NCBI GenBank assembly: GCA_026388095.1
Contig: JAPLKL010000008.1
Span: 31,926-95,925 of the forward strand
DNA: 64,000 nucleotides
DNA from: Elusimicrobiota bacterium
GTDB taxonomy: Bacteria; Elusimicrobiota; Elusimicrobia; UBA1565; UBA9628
Direction: 5' to 3'
Below are positions 55,101-59,283 of the stretch, in pieces. The stretch's first letter is position 1; each line of letters begins with the position of its first letter. A program made the position numbers and the translations under genes. The notes under the pieces were generated by a model that did no database searches, was not told where the DNA came from, and saw only the letters and a program-made list of their open reading frames with translations.

Positions 55101-55751
55101 CGAGGAGGCGTTGTTGAGATAGAGAGCGGAGAAGGCCGTGCTGTTGGCCTGGATCGCGCAGGACGACACTACGGTCAGGGCCGAGCCCGCAAGGTAGAGG
55201 CCGTAGGCGTTCTGCACCGATATCGTGGAGGCCAGGACCTGCTTGCCGCCCGAAAGGCTCACGCCTGCGTACCCGATCATGCCGCCAAAGTCCGTCAGGT
55301 TGAGGCTGGAGATATCCACGCTCGGAGAAGAGGCCAAGATGCCGTAGGTCACCGCATTGGTGGAGACGATGTCAAAGCCGAAGATGGACACGGACGCGAC
55401 CTTGATCACGAACGCGGCCGTGGAGAAGGCCGGCGGATTGATGGGCGTGTGGGTGCTGGGGTTGACCGAGGAGATGCCGGGGTCCAATTGGATGAAGAGC
55501 CGGTGATTGTTGGTGTTGAGGCCGATGACCGTCACCTGCTCGCTGTGGGGAGAGGTGTCCACGTTGATGCAGAAGTTGGCGGGCAGGACCGGAGGCAGCG
55601 TGTTGACGGCGGCCTGTATGGTCGTATAGGACGACGGCTTGACGGTGTAGGTGTAGCCCGGGCAGACGACGGACCACGCCTGGGGGGCGAGCAGAAAGAG
55701 CCCTCCCAGGGCCAATAACGCGGCGAGTCTCGGCGTTCTTCTCGGCGTCAC
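40179..55751 (-). CDS. Giant secreted protein, 5' piece: beta-helix, Kelch, fibronectin III and propeller repeats
   Basis: This is a 5,190-residue frame with a GTG start at 55751 (AGGA upstream) and a signal peptide MTPRRTPRLAALLALGGLFLLAPQAWS. Order: two right-handed beta-helices with Asn/Ser-rich turns of the NTIS/NTIT type (about 30-640 and 650-1117); a Kelch propeller (about 1180-1450) with repeats like 'YDPASNSWTTKTPIPTGQ'; a fibronectin III-like domain; a second Kelch propeller (about 1650-1940); more fibronectin III; then many NHL/SBBP-type repeats (DSSGNIWMTG, DAAGNAYAVG) and a second repeat type (GGGKYLVTWNDGR). Most units are non-catalytic binding or structural folds, so an adhesin or surface-fibre role is inferred. 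The frame ends at a frameshift, not at a natural C-terminus. Confidence 0.82.
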   Translation of the reverse strand: MTPRRTPRLAALLALGGLFLLAPQAWSVVCPGYTYTVKPSSYTTIQAAVNTLPPVLPANFCINVDTSPHSEQVTVIGLNTNNHRLFIQLDPGISSVNPSTHTPINPPAFSTAAFVIKVASVSIFGFDIVSTNAVTYGILASSPSVDISSLNLTDFGGMIGYAGVSLSGGKQVLASTISVQNAYGLYLAGSALTVVSSCAIQANSTAFSALYLNNASSNTISGSFISNPQGNGAYLVNDSSQNSITYSTITTNSGGAPSLYIASSSGNTISYNYIYNDGGGPGGRLDANANATKISYTAFMGPGSLSSRLFLNGASSNVVTQSFINGVSINNDSNGNLISYSTMAANGTGSTTWGLSISGSSSNTVSNSFIFNPSADGAFLSGASNNTITLSTITTASTFGKPAVEFSMASSNTISSSFISNPLGQGLYGYGSKYNTITLSTITGGGSSPGSAALWFSQCSSNTISNTYIQGSTGVFLGNVSNGTVLKSNMIVSTQTGGVGLQLDSSGNINLFLSSNTIRGGPGGAAIFLDQGNAGAITLSSNVITGPASGPYHGLDISTQGTGGVFTGLSIASMTFSSLAPGATAINFLSGQFVSTFSNVAFLDPNISVNVNAGALSSDSAIIMADAAGSRTGPRYANDPSGHVYWPGYVGAGLPGGCGAGFNVAKTGGDYATIQSALDHLPRSLDTTACVVIRDTATYAEQVTVQGFTFTDPSYRLKLMADPSFVSSAPVVSPPPSSKAGFAILNDSVTLQGINVVATNPMSYGVQASSAFVTISSVNVDGGANLDTAGIALAGWDTLTGSSVTTLSSHAISISSVGNTVSYSTAQAGNASNYGLYLYQTSSNTISHCYISNLSGVGARLESGSTDVVEFSTISANGPNALEIYDGQSETIRQCLVSNTAASADSAAFLSYSGNTSIIQSTVTCSAGTSSAGVYLNTASSSSIISSYIQAVDGVDIAAGSIRTKVSSSTLVGTGSGLDMKYGNSDLIMAGNTVSGGPSGYAIYIENANTGQVSLSSNVIQNSSYGLEVANGPTAAFAIDSMTFLSMPSGSTAIDFSGSWSNPFVATFTAINFADANIQYNIRTGSLPSGSSISMYGSTGTKAGATYADDTAGYVHWHAAAIETPTSVYFDEISTSAITASAYAPTPAFTGLGGGTAGTNVSMTPGPGYAGWHTNGNSWSTMAARPTATGETAGVIGGKLYGVGWSGSAVVTEVYDPASNSWTTKTPIPTGQSAEGAVLGGTLYIVGGCINADCANWTDKLEAYDAAADAWTAKKPMLTARNGMAVAAINGKLYAAGGRIFPSQTRVATLEAYDPAADAWATKSPMPTAREALAGAVVNDLFYVLGGTPGSGTLDTVQAYDPATDVWSTKASMPTARYIFNAAALGGKIFAVGGSATGNTAVNEEYDPQVNAWATRAPMPTARYGANVAALGGRVYAVGGNAGSAQTVNEAYDPGVGRVFAGLTPNTLYSFKAKARDSSGVETGESLGVSTYTLAAASSPLAGTPLFSAVNAADITVNWSSGTYSGGFNGAGASYLVQASTMPGFVPVIASSFTRNISATLTGLSAGTSHYFRVQAYNSLGVSNFSWFVLGSTLTPAIETPTSVYFDEISTSAITASAYAPSPAFTGLGGGTAGTDVSITPGPGYAGWHTGGDAWTSKTSMPTARSELAAAAVGGRLYEVGGRDFSGNRFSQNEEFDPVANAWATRAAMPTARGQAAAAVFGGVIYVAGGANGGGRLAVNEAYDPVANAWATRSAMPTERGYPGAAVLGGKIYFAGGEVGAGIQTNENLAYDPASDGWSARAPMPTTRFILGLAALRGKLYAVGGSGGGAGQSQNEEYDPAVDAWTTKAPLPATRAAFFAVVIGGKIVVAGGNANGQVISPKPSTLEYDPATDQWTVRAVIPTGRANYGAAAIDGRLYVVGGEQSDNGNLRVATNESYDPGVFAKFAGLTPNTLYTFKAKARDSSGVETGESLGVSTYTLAAASSPLAGTPLFSAVNAADITVNWSSGTYSGGFNGAGASYLVQASTKPGFVPVLASSFTGNVSATLSGLSAGTSHYFRVQAYNSLGVTDYSWFVLGSTATSGPAYSLPADFIASQRSSGTITVSWHANGNPPGTLYGVAIGTDPGSSCMWVGSGTFQDNFNTTGTSLVISEINGLPLQPGTTYIMDICNTSWAIAGSTDACTGMMNVATRETSFAGTESNPPFTACSSQGTYGEALGIDASGNIWMVRANSTSGSLDKYSSAGVFLSSTSLPDATDKGGWSVQFDAAGNAYAVGVASGPLTLGRDVAVYKVAAAGTILLSSRTFDDGFGLDDMVVGSTVDAGGNIIMAGTYATGSASVAALWKYVSATGVISRTASYSGSGNFDAFFDVRFAMSGDLWTMGYSSNPATSGANRLDLALWRYDGAGTSLQAGPFLQHGYLKTADDRNVAAHLGVNGNGIYVAASRLNSQGRMDSAFLKYSLAGVTQVVTGWTIPGSDENPNGLGFDSAGNVWVGGWADVSGNIAAVWKYDQNGNLLRAEQASGHASANDLAIDSSNGVWLADSGGPYLFSSGPNLPGRATGVGTFAGSFGTAGGATYDNDDFDYGNGVAVDTFTVGGPYIYEIIESSQGVVPQAILAKYSFEGILLSSAALGSGWGMDVAVNPNGVYLTVQQPSPVGWAIDRFDKDLVFISSSLYTAAGNYSNKAITLDIHGNVFVTGWFQAVSKKYRVVKYDKDLNYVTSADFADGTNNDMPADVDTCGQGYVYVTGVSLQGGTTRYLTVKWDNNLSPSPILSSVYTTGNPGYDPAHYMMSVAVNKANGDAYVVGTNGHSDSLLAIKYDYNLSQITTATYSSNIYGAGVAFSPAGDVYASGAAYNAATGDDEVIVKFDSNLVFQSTKDYVAAGADEAGRIALDEAGHAYMACGAGDAGAPLETFKARLIRFDSFGGALVGGAIDFTGAFPDALRAASYAGKNEYGAWLAIDTVTVGGPFLYEMFMSTSAGIYSSPQDHYLVKYQAQTGSMLANVLISTTYAQGLAVDRHGSVYAGVSDVVGGGLGRLVKYDSGLNLVQSADVDPAGDILDIMRLASDGDFIYANVNGRDLAVSKLIKYGVNLVAVATATMPSGYHAANAGVAVTPDRSRVYAVTADSFSAGANKKIFKLDSSLASPIEATVTSLFNEEVELAATNDAVYAAEARLVAASTYVYVRKFDASLNYTGVSSTRQVVGPMLALGCQIQAGPDGYVYVSGVGSGADAGKAAVFKLDPNSLTQVSSATFAAGTQELAMGLAVLSSTQVFVAATSFNGTDYDAVVEKMILGTPLVHARGPNEFVITETDDNELDVSVAYGGGKFLTAWQVKQGAHPVDLSGYGMHARLMNPDGSLYGAELLVSSADACGGGSPVVGSNGTNFLTIWNTGGNCNYNARGMVVNSDGSTGSMFTISISTTNDGVIAFDGTNYLYVWVDSRTGDMDIYGQRVAPGGTLVGGEIMISSGPYNQKDPRVAYGGGKYLVTWNDGRRLASGHGEDVFGQFINPDGSLGARMTIDSDDVPSDDPGSVTYDGTNFLVLFPNEDGGYGSGRWNTYGRFVSAAGAVGPRAITITDAGGAGALWDGSKYGVGWSTAAGTANAKAYQRFFDSSGNALSAAEEIAAPVSGKGPYIGGAAFGSGKYLAVIDRQEPGSTDNVSNNDVYGLFLSSANVSGGGSGTWGAAVAVDWAGNVWEVAKLNGLWQLAKFSSGGVFLSSTSLPDAASKGGWGIQFDSSHNAYAVGTASGTSTNGKSAGAVYKVAASGDLVLSYSTTTAEADQSEVEASTQDSSGNIWMTGLKGPDFVTYAGAKLGLWKYAGGLITLTTSYSRYSGGSDAGLGIQVSPTAIWVVGFSSNPASPGSNKVDLALWKFAPAGASLVAGPFTQQGYLQEFGNYGNAATALTSSFIYTAASKLNAQGRFDMAFSQYDLSGSTVLAKGWTGSGYSFIPNAMRSDSSGNLLIAGSQQADAAPQRTLAAWKYGAAGALQSADTVSGVEEGNSLALTPADVAWLAVGYSTAPYQFNAGSASVLPGEEVNWGGGMQFAFSGDFSAAGGANISATPQQNVWGFHVAVDTHSVGGPYTYVAFLSTTASKAAPPWVSGIVKYDVFGVKLASAALTPQASSAGDGFTLDDSGNLYVNEGADHGPWTITKFNPSLQRQLSVSPGIAYDPMRMLASGAYLYVHFDTATIARYDLATLSLGPSLQEPADYVYPCGAPVRDDSGNIYVLVSTQAHVAAAATLLRKFDAGLTTVLASVNVGGLVSATGPLETLAYSNGNIYSVDASTHGDWVAVRQFAASNLAYTGLSSTFTTSGAMGAVSIRAGSDGNLYLAGTVSGAGGGNYLALKFDPALNLMSSATFNGPANGMDSPLGLAVLNSSTVFVTGASSNSVGNFDAVTARLDLSGGSVSPVFSFTGNIFSGGAVVSAPGFNVSGTQVLIDTITSGGTYYHMLFLSTTSPTGSHPNDSHIARYGNTGVFMSSVALAGNSSEHNAFAMDSTGNIYVGDRQDLQPGEKCWISKFSPQLVFVSSRPLSVCGNQMVSDGAYLYGAYASETAPLVKYNTNLVPLSTATYTGLPGGYAGALTVDAQGFLYVVVSTSNEKDAGADRHLLKYSPSFNGVPPSNDTLVTGFATLDPALAALGGSVYLAYMNAAENQLYIRKYDSSLNYTGISSTRTNVGATQPRLRAGPDGYLYAVTTDSSPVTGGPSLLVLKYGQNLVLLGTATFHDSGGGGLAVAGPDSVIAAGGTYGGANNNAALVSLNITASGAGGGTFSGLFSDASGAVFIPVAPFNAGVVVSTATGDVYVAGASSSTGRSLGVLVRYDSLGNKISSTTVSGSASWGGEFNNIALDPGSGNLYLSGYSSTDTPPYSTYFVKKYSPSLQELASRDFSGPGGEHEFRQIVGINGGFVYAAHSFGPPFLLDLYKLNPLDLSVANQTSLSLPSTDISSHSQLGGGAMGFGGGGDVFLALAPGESNEQPNSLAVLRFSSLPVFISSVVPPQSGLSPEGSAGVTADPASGNVYAAYTSGTTGYLAKYNGSLGLVASATPALLPRGMLLLPDGTIGLGGDPNYAMQHFDAYLNPLGGVIQGFPAGSAQSYMGGAAAVSSTTVMLTGRDFDGTDWAWHTVKAQISGGGGIQGTVSYSGTQPGRLCVAISTQSPDIYPSSVTYSSQALAAQGPFSFAGLTPTT
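49516..49910. repeat. Near-identical internal repeat A (fibronectin III segment)
   Basis: This 395-bp block aligns without indels to 50974-51368, exactly 1458 bp (486 codons) away. Most bases are identical. It encodes the 'STYTLAAASSPLAGTPLFSAVNAADITV' fibronectin III-like domain twice. Confidence 0.8.
50803..50962. repeat. Near-identical internal repeat C (linker before Kelch)
   Basis: This repeats at 52231-52390 (offset 1428 bp). Both encode the segment IETPTSVYFDEISTSA... ending in GPGYAGWHT before a Kelch propeller. Confidence 0.75.
50974..51368. repeat. Near-identical internal repeat B (partner of 49516-49910)
   Basis: This is the second copy of the fibronectin III segment, in phase with copy A and at the same position relative to a Kelch propeller. 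It indicates duplication of a fibronectin III-Kelch module of about 1.45 kb. Confidence 0.8.
52231..52390. repeat. Near-identical internal repeat D (partner of 50803-50962)
   Basis: This copy of the linker preceding Kelch propeller 1 has a few more substitutions than the A/B pair. Confidence 0.75.
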
Positions 55752-55776
55752 TGCTTCCTACGGGTCCGTCGTCTTA

Positions 55777-55804
55777 CCACAGAGCCCGCTGCCGGGCCCT
55801 GTGG
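55777..55804. other. Imperfect hairpin between the cNMP-binding gene and the giant gene
   Basis: CCACAG / CTGTGG arms with an inner GCCC / GGGC stem. There is no T-run on the transcribed side, so it is more likely an mRNA-processing or stabilising stem than a terminator. Confidence 0.3.
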
Positions 55805-55819
55805 TCTTCATCACACTGC

Positions 55820-56299
55820 CTAATGCCGCGCCAGCGCCTTGCGCCGCTCCTCGGCCACCTTGCGGATGGTCCGGGCCACGCTCGGGTTCTTGCCCAGCAC
55901 CTTCTTGAAGTCCCGCGTCTGCAGCCAGAACAGCCTGGTGCTCTTCAGCGCCCGCACCGTGGCGTTGCGCGGCTGCTTGAAAAGAAGCGCCATCTCCCCG
56001 AAGAACTCCCCCGGCCCCAGCGTGGCCACCGGCTTGTCCCAGCCCGCCTTGCGCACCTCGACTGCGCCCTGGTAGATGAGGTAGAAGCCGTCGCCCTCGT
56101 CGCCCTCCCGGCACACGGGACGCCCCTTGGCGAATTCCACCAGGCTTACATAAGGGAGGATCCCGGAGAGAGCCCTCAGGTCGAGCCGGGCGAAAAAGCC
56201 CAGCCCGCGCAGGCCCTTCTCCAGCCAGCGGTATTCCTTCTCGCCCACCGGGACCGTCACGAAGCCGTTTCCGGAATCACTGCTCATTTTAGTATTCAT
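55820..56299 (-). CDS. Stand-alone cyclic-nucleotide-binding domain protein
   Basis: This is a 159-residue protein with ATG at 56299 (overlapping the upstream gene by 11 bases); ATG at 56287 is an alternative. It has a full cNMP-binding fold: 'PVCREGDEGDGFYLIYQGAVEVRK', 'LGPGEFFGEMALLFKQPRNATVRAL' (the phosphate-binding cassette Gly-Glu-x-Ala-Leu with an Arg) and a final helix. There is no helix-turn-helix, so it is not a CRP-type regulator; it probably senses cAMP or cGMP or acts through a partner. It lies between an outer-membrane barrel gene and the giant secreted protein gene. Confidence 0.85.
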   Translation of the reverse strand: MNTKMSSDSGNGFVTVPVGEKEYRWLEKGLRGLGFFARLDLRALSGILPYVSLVEFAKGRPVCREGDEGDGFYLIYQGAVEVRKAGWDKPVATLGPGEFFGEMALLFKQPRNATVRALKSTRLFWLQTRDFKKVLGKNPSVARTIRKVAEERRKALARH

Positions 56300-57533
56300 A
56301 GGTGAACCCCATTAGGTAGTTTGCGGTGCGGTAGTTGTACGCATAGCTCTGCTCGAATTGGTTGTTGGAACGCGCCCACAGGAGATTGACCTGCGCCCTC
56401 AGGGAGAACCCGGGCGCGATGGGATAGACGCCGCTCAAGCCGGCCTGATAGAGGTTCTGGCCCAGGCGGCTGCCCGTGTACGTGCCGTTGCCGTCCTGGG
56501 CCTGCCGGGCGACGTACTGGAACCGCGTGTAGCTGAAAGAGGCCGAGACCGCGGTCGGATGCTTGGCTTCGCCCCAAGCCAGGCTCAGGCTCGGCCCCAT
56601 CCCGAAGCTGTAGTAGCTGTAGGCGTCGGCGAAGAACTGCGTGGTCTTGGCATCGAAGTAGTTCTGGTTGGACAGGTTGTAGGCGAAGCTCGCGCTGAGC
56701 TTGGAGTCCAGGCGGCAGTCCGTGTCGAAGAGCCGCACCGGGCGCGGATAGCCCGCCGAACCGCCCACGGACTGCCAGTAATCGGCCCGGCCCGCGCCGC
56801 CGATCTGGTCCCGCGCGTCGATCACGTTCTGGTCGCTGAAGCGCTGGTAGAGCAGGCTGTAGCTGCCCTGCAGGGCGAGCACCGGCTCGCTGGCGGGATA
56901 AGGCATGGTGCCGGCCGCCGTGAGCTGGGTGTTGTAGGTGTCGAGGACGTTGCGGTTGAAGCCGGCGCGGTTCAAGGGGTTGCCCAGGGGGTCGGTCGGG
57001 GCCTGGGACTCCAAGGACTGGTAGTCCGGGAAGCGGATGCGGTACACGTCGAGGCCCAGGCGGTAGGAGAAAGGCTCCTTGTACACGTTCTCGGCCTCAA
57101 AGCCCACCGCGATCTTCTCAAAATCGAAGAGCCCGTGGCCCCAGGTCTCGTCGCGGGTCTGCTTGAGGAACTCGTATTTGTAGCTGGCCGAAGGCTTGAG
57201 CCTCCATTTCGTGCCCGCCACGGAATAGATGCCCGTCAGCGAGGCCCGGTGGTCCATCTCCTGCTGGAAGAGGCTGCCGGCCGGGACCGCGTCGGTCACG
57301 CCCTTGGTGCCCTGGTAGTTCCCCGCATAGGTCGGCAGGAGCGACCAACGCTCGTTGGCCTTGATCATGGCGCCGGCCACCACCGAGGCGTTGCCGGCCA
57401 CGTTGGAGTTGCTGCCCTGGTAGAAGTACTGCCCGCCGAGCAACGTGGCGTTGAAGACCGGGGCGTACTCCGCCCCGCTGGCCCCCGCCGAGACCAGGCC
57501 CAGCGCCGTCAGGATCAAGGCGGCCCTCCTCAT
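56289..57533 (-). CDS. Outer-membrane beta-barrel protein
   Basis: The ATG at 57533 overlaps the FecR gene stop by 4 bases. It has 414 residues with a signal peptide MRRAALILTALGLVSAGASG. The body is a series of amphipathic strands (NATLLGGQYFYQGSN, WSLLPTYAGNYQG, SLTGIYSVAGTKWRLKPSASYKYE, LSLAWGEAKHP, VSASFSYTRFQYV) and ends YLMGFTYEY, a typical barrel C-terminus. No family is recognised. Translational coupling to the FecR-domain gene suggests an envelope complex. Confidence 0.75.
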   Translation of the reverse strand: MRRAALILTALGLVSAGASGAEYAPVFNATLLGGQYFYQGSNSNVAGNASVVAGAMIKANERWSLLPTYAGNYQGTKGVTDAVPAGSLFQQEMDHRASLTGIYSVAGTKWRLKPSASYKYEFLKQTRDETWGHGLFDFEKIAVGFEAENVYKEPFSYRLGLDVYRIRFPDYQSLESQAPTDPLGNPLNRAGFNRNVLDTYNTQLTAAGTMPYPASEPVLALQGSYSLLYQRFSDQNVIDARDQIGGAGRADYWQSVGGSAGYPRPVRLFDTDCRLDSKLSASFAYNLSNQNYFDAKTTQFFADAYSYYSFGMGPSLSLAWGEAKHPTAVSASFSYTRFQYVARQAQDGNGTYTGSRLGQNLYQAGLSGVYPIAPGFSLRAQVNLLWARSNNQFEQSYAYNYRTANYLMGFTYEY

Positions 57534-59137
57534 TGGATCAACCCGGACTGGATGAAGATCTTGGGCTCCACCGCCAGGTCGATCTTGCGTCCGCTGAACT
57601 CCGAGGCCGTCACGATGGTCTCGAAGTTCCAGTGCAGCAAGGTCTGCTTGTAGTCCGTGCCGCTGTAGGAGCCGGCGAAATCGCCCGTGTTGGCCACGCG
57701 GCCCTCGTCCGAGATCACGTAGCTGTCGTACTTCTCCCAGACGGAGCCGTCGCCGTTGGACGCGTATACGACGGAGTGCTCCACGCCCGCCTCGTCGTAG
57801 GTGCAGTCGGGCGGGTCGCAGGCCGGCGACCTGCGCACCGTGGTCAGCGACGCCGGGCTATACGAGCTCGTCGGATCGCTCCAGTCCCGGAGGACCGAGC
57901 CGGAATTGATCTTGGAGCCGTAGTTGGCGATCCCGGGGCCGCCGTTGACGATGGCATCCGCAGGATTGGCCGGCACCCAGCCGCCATGGGGCACGCCATT
58001 GAAGGTCAGCTTGTTGTAGTCGTAGAGCGTCTGATAGAAATTCGTCCCAGGCGCGAGCGCAACAAAGCTGTTCGTCACCGGGTCGAAGGCCGCCGACACC
58101 GCGTCGTCCGGGTTGCCGTCGTGGTTCACGTCCACCTGGTGCCCGCCCGAGGTGACCTCGAGCATGCTGTCCTGGGTGTTCGAGCGCCCGGTCTCATAGT
58201 CCTTCAAGTAATAGCCGCAGGGCGCGCCGATGCAGCCGGGCAGCTGGCGCAGGGCGATGGAGAGGTCGTCGGGCAAGGTGGTGTTGAAGGTGCCTTTGTA
58301 ATAGAAATAATCGAAGCGCTGCTCGCGCTCGTTGAGGACCACGAGCTTGAACTGGTCCGCAGCGGGCCGCACGATGTACTCCTCGATGCGCACGCGGTTG
58401 CCGCCCACGTCGATGATGGCCTTGCCTTCCTTGTAGACCGCGTTCATGGACTCGAACGCCGCCGCGCTCTGGACCGCCTCCTTGGACATCTCCAGGCCCA
58501 CCTCCCGCCTGGCCTGCTCCTTGAGCGCGTCCCGGCCGGACTGGCCCTGGGAAGTCTGCCCGGCGGTGAAGCCCTGGTCCGTCACGCGCAGGCTCTGCTG
58601 GTCGCGGATCACGGTCTCGTTGCCGTGCTGGTCCGCCACGGCGAGCATCCCGGAGAACATCTGGATGCTGGTGTGCCCCTGGACGTTGACGTCCACGGAG
58701 AACTCGGTGCCGCGCACCGAGCAGACCGCGGTGGGAGTGCGCACCTCGAAGCGGCGGGAGAGGGCCTTGTCCACCCAGGCCCGCAGGACGCCGATGGCAA
58801 GCTTCAGGGAGGTCCCGCCGGAGGTGGCCTCCTGGAGGATGAAGGAGCCGTTGGCCTCCAGGTTGATGCGCGAGCCATCATCGAAGCCGATGGTCGCGCT
58901 CGAGCCCGAGGCGGTGCGCACCTGGTCGCCGGCGTACAAGACGTGGCCCTCGCCGGCCCCCTGCCAGACCTTGGTGCCCGACTTCAGGATGAAGACGCTG
59001 CCGGAGAGCGCGGAGACCGTGGGTGCGGCCTGCACGGCGGAGGCCAGGCCCAGGAACGCCCAGACGATGAAAGCCATTCCGCGGGCGTAGCTCCCGCGGA
59101 ATGGCCTATTCTCCTCGGCGTGTAGAGAATACGGCAT
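57530..59137 (-). CDS. Exported FecR-domain protein
   Basis: The ATG at 59137 gives 535 residues; an internal ATG at 59077 (MAFIVWAFLGLASAVQA) would start directly at the signal peptide. After the signal sequence comes a FecR domain (PTVSALSGSVFILKSG, VLYAGDQVRTASGSSATIGFDDGSRINLEANGS, AWVDKALSRRFEVRTPTAVCSVRGTEFSVDV) followed by a helical part and a long beta-rich C-terminal region without recognised fold. FecR domains are found in anti-sigma factors and in stand-alone exported proteins; no sigma factor is adjacent. It is first in the operon with the barrel, cNMP-binding, giant and PorV genes. Confidence 0.82.
   Translation of the reverse strand: MPYSLHAEENRPFRGSYARGMAFIVWAFLGLASAVQAAPTVSALSGSVFILKSGTKVWQGAGEGHVLYAGDQVRTASGSSATIGFDDGSRINLEANGSFILQEATSGGTSLKLAIGVLRAWVDKALSRRFEVRTPTAVCSVRGTEFSVDVNVQGHTSIQMFSGMLAVADQHGNETVIRDQQSLRVTDQGFTAGQTSQGQSGRDALKEQARREVGLEMSKEAVQSAAAFESMNAVYKEGKAIIDVGGNRVRIEEYIVRPAADQFKLVVLNEREQRFDYFYYKGTFNTTLPDDLSIALRQLPGCIGAPCGYYLKDYETGRSNTQDSMLEVTSGGHQVDVNHDGNPDDAVSAAFDPVTNSFVALAPGTNFYQTLYDYNKLTFNGVPHGGWVPANPADAIVNGGPGIANYGSKINSGSVLRDWSDPTSSYSPASLTTVRRSPACDPPDCTYDEAGVEHSVVYASNGDGSVWEKYDSYVISDEGRVANTGDFAGSYSGTDYKQTLLHWNFETIVTASEFSGRKIDLAVEPKIFIQSGLIQ
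59073..59105. repeat. 13-bp inverted repeat at the 5' end of the FecR-domain gene
   Basis: GCCATTCCGCGGG (59073-59085) and its exact complement (59093-59105) are separated by 7 bases. The internal in-frame ATG (59075-59077) lies inside one arm, so the RNA stem would hide it. Confidence 0.5.
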
Positions 59138-59156
59138 AGATTACGGCTTGGCATTT

Positions 59157-59185
59157 AGGATAACAGTTACCTTATTTACTGTCAA
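59157..59185 (-). promoter_or_regulatory. Promoter of the FecR-barrel-cNMP-giant-PorV operon
   Basis: On the minus strand: TTGACA (59180-59185), 17-base spacer, TATCCT (59157-59162). The start is predicted at about 59150-59153, some 14 bases before the ATG. No other gene start lies between this and 59137. Confidence 0.7.
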
Positions 59186-59206
59186 TGTAATATCAGTCAC
59201 ATCGAG

Positions 59207-59222
59207 TGTGACTTTAGTCACA
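59207..59222. promoter_or_regulatory. CRP/FNR-type operator upstream of the operon promoter
   Basis: TGTGACTTTAGTCACA is an exact TGTGA-N6-TCACA match to the classical CRP consensus. Its centre is about 62-64 bases above the predicted start, the class-I activator distance. A further TCACA/TGTGA half-site pair overlaps (59196-59212). No CRP gene is in the window. Confidence 0.6.
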
Positions 59223-59269
59223 TCCGGGAACCGGCCTGGAGCCCCGGGCTTGCCGCCGGGGATATTTGC

Positions 59270-59275
59270 TAGAAT
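59270..59275 (+). promoter_or_regulatory. Extended -10 element of the TM-helix gene
   Basis: TGC-TAGAAT, an extended -10, lies 8 bases before the ATG at 59284. There is no Shine-Dalgarno; a leaderless or near-leaderless mRNA is expected. Confidence 0.45.
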
Positions 59276-59283
59276 CGCCCTCT

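Larger units (their letters stand above)
31734..55751 (-). other. Reconstructed giant secreted protein gene (about 8,005 residues), split by two frameshifts
   Basis: Pieces at 40179-55751, 38314-40182 and 31734-38693 form one reading path. The first and third are in the same frame and the middle piece in another, and 31734-55751 is an exact multiple of three (8,006 codons). Junction 1 (about 40189-40194): frame 1 ends GPFSFAGL and the next frame starts TYYMTAW, exactly like GLPGGTTYYLGAF elsewhere, which needs one missing base restored. Junction 2: a run of four C on the plus strand (38748-38751) needs three; frame 2 ends SSATFR and frame 3 continues GPANNNDIG, matching SSATFNGPANG in a paralogous repeat. 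Either the two changes are sequence errors or the gene is recently broken. Confidence 0.75.

Noticed and set aside
55777..55804. Operon-breaking terminator before the giant gene
   Set aside because: The stem is imperfect and no T-run follows on the minus strand; the interval is only 68 bases, so continued transcription is more likely.
55820..56299. CRP-type transcription factor
   Set aside because: The cyclic-nucleotide domain is present but there is no helix-turn-helix; it cannot be the regulator of the palindrome at 59207-59222.
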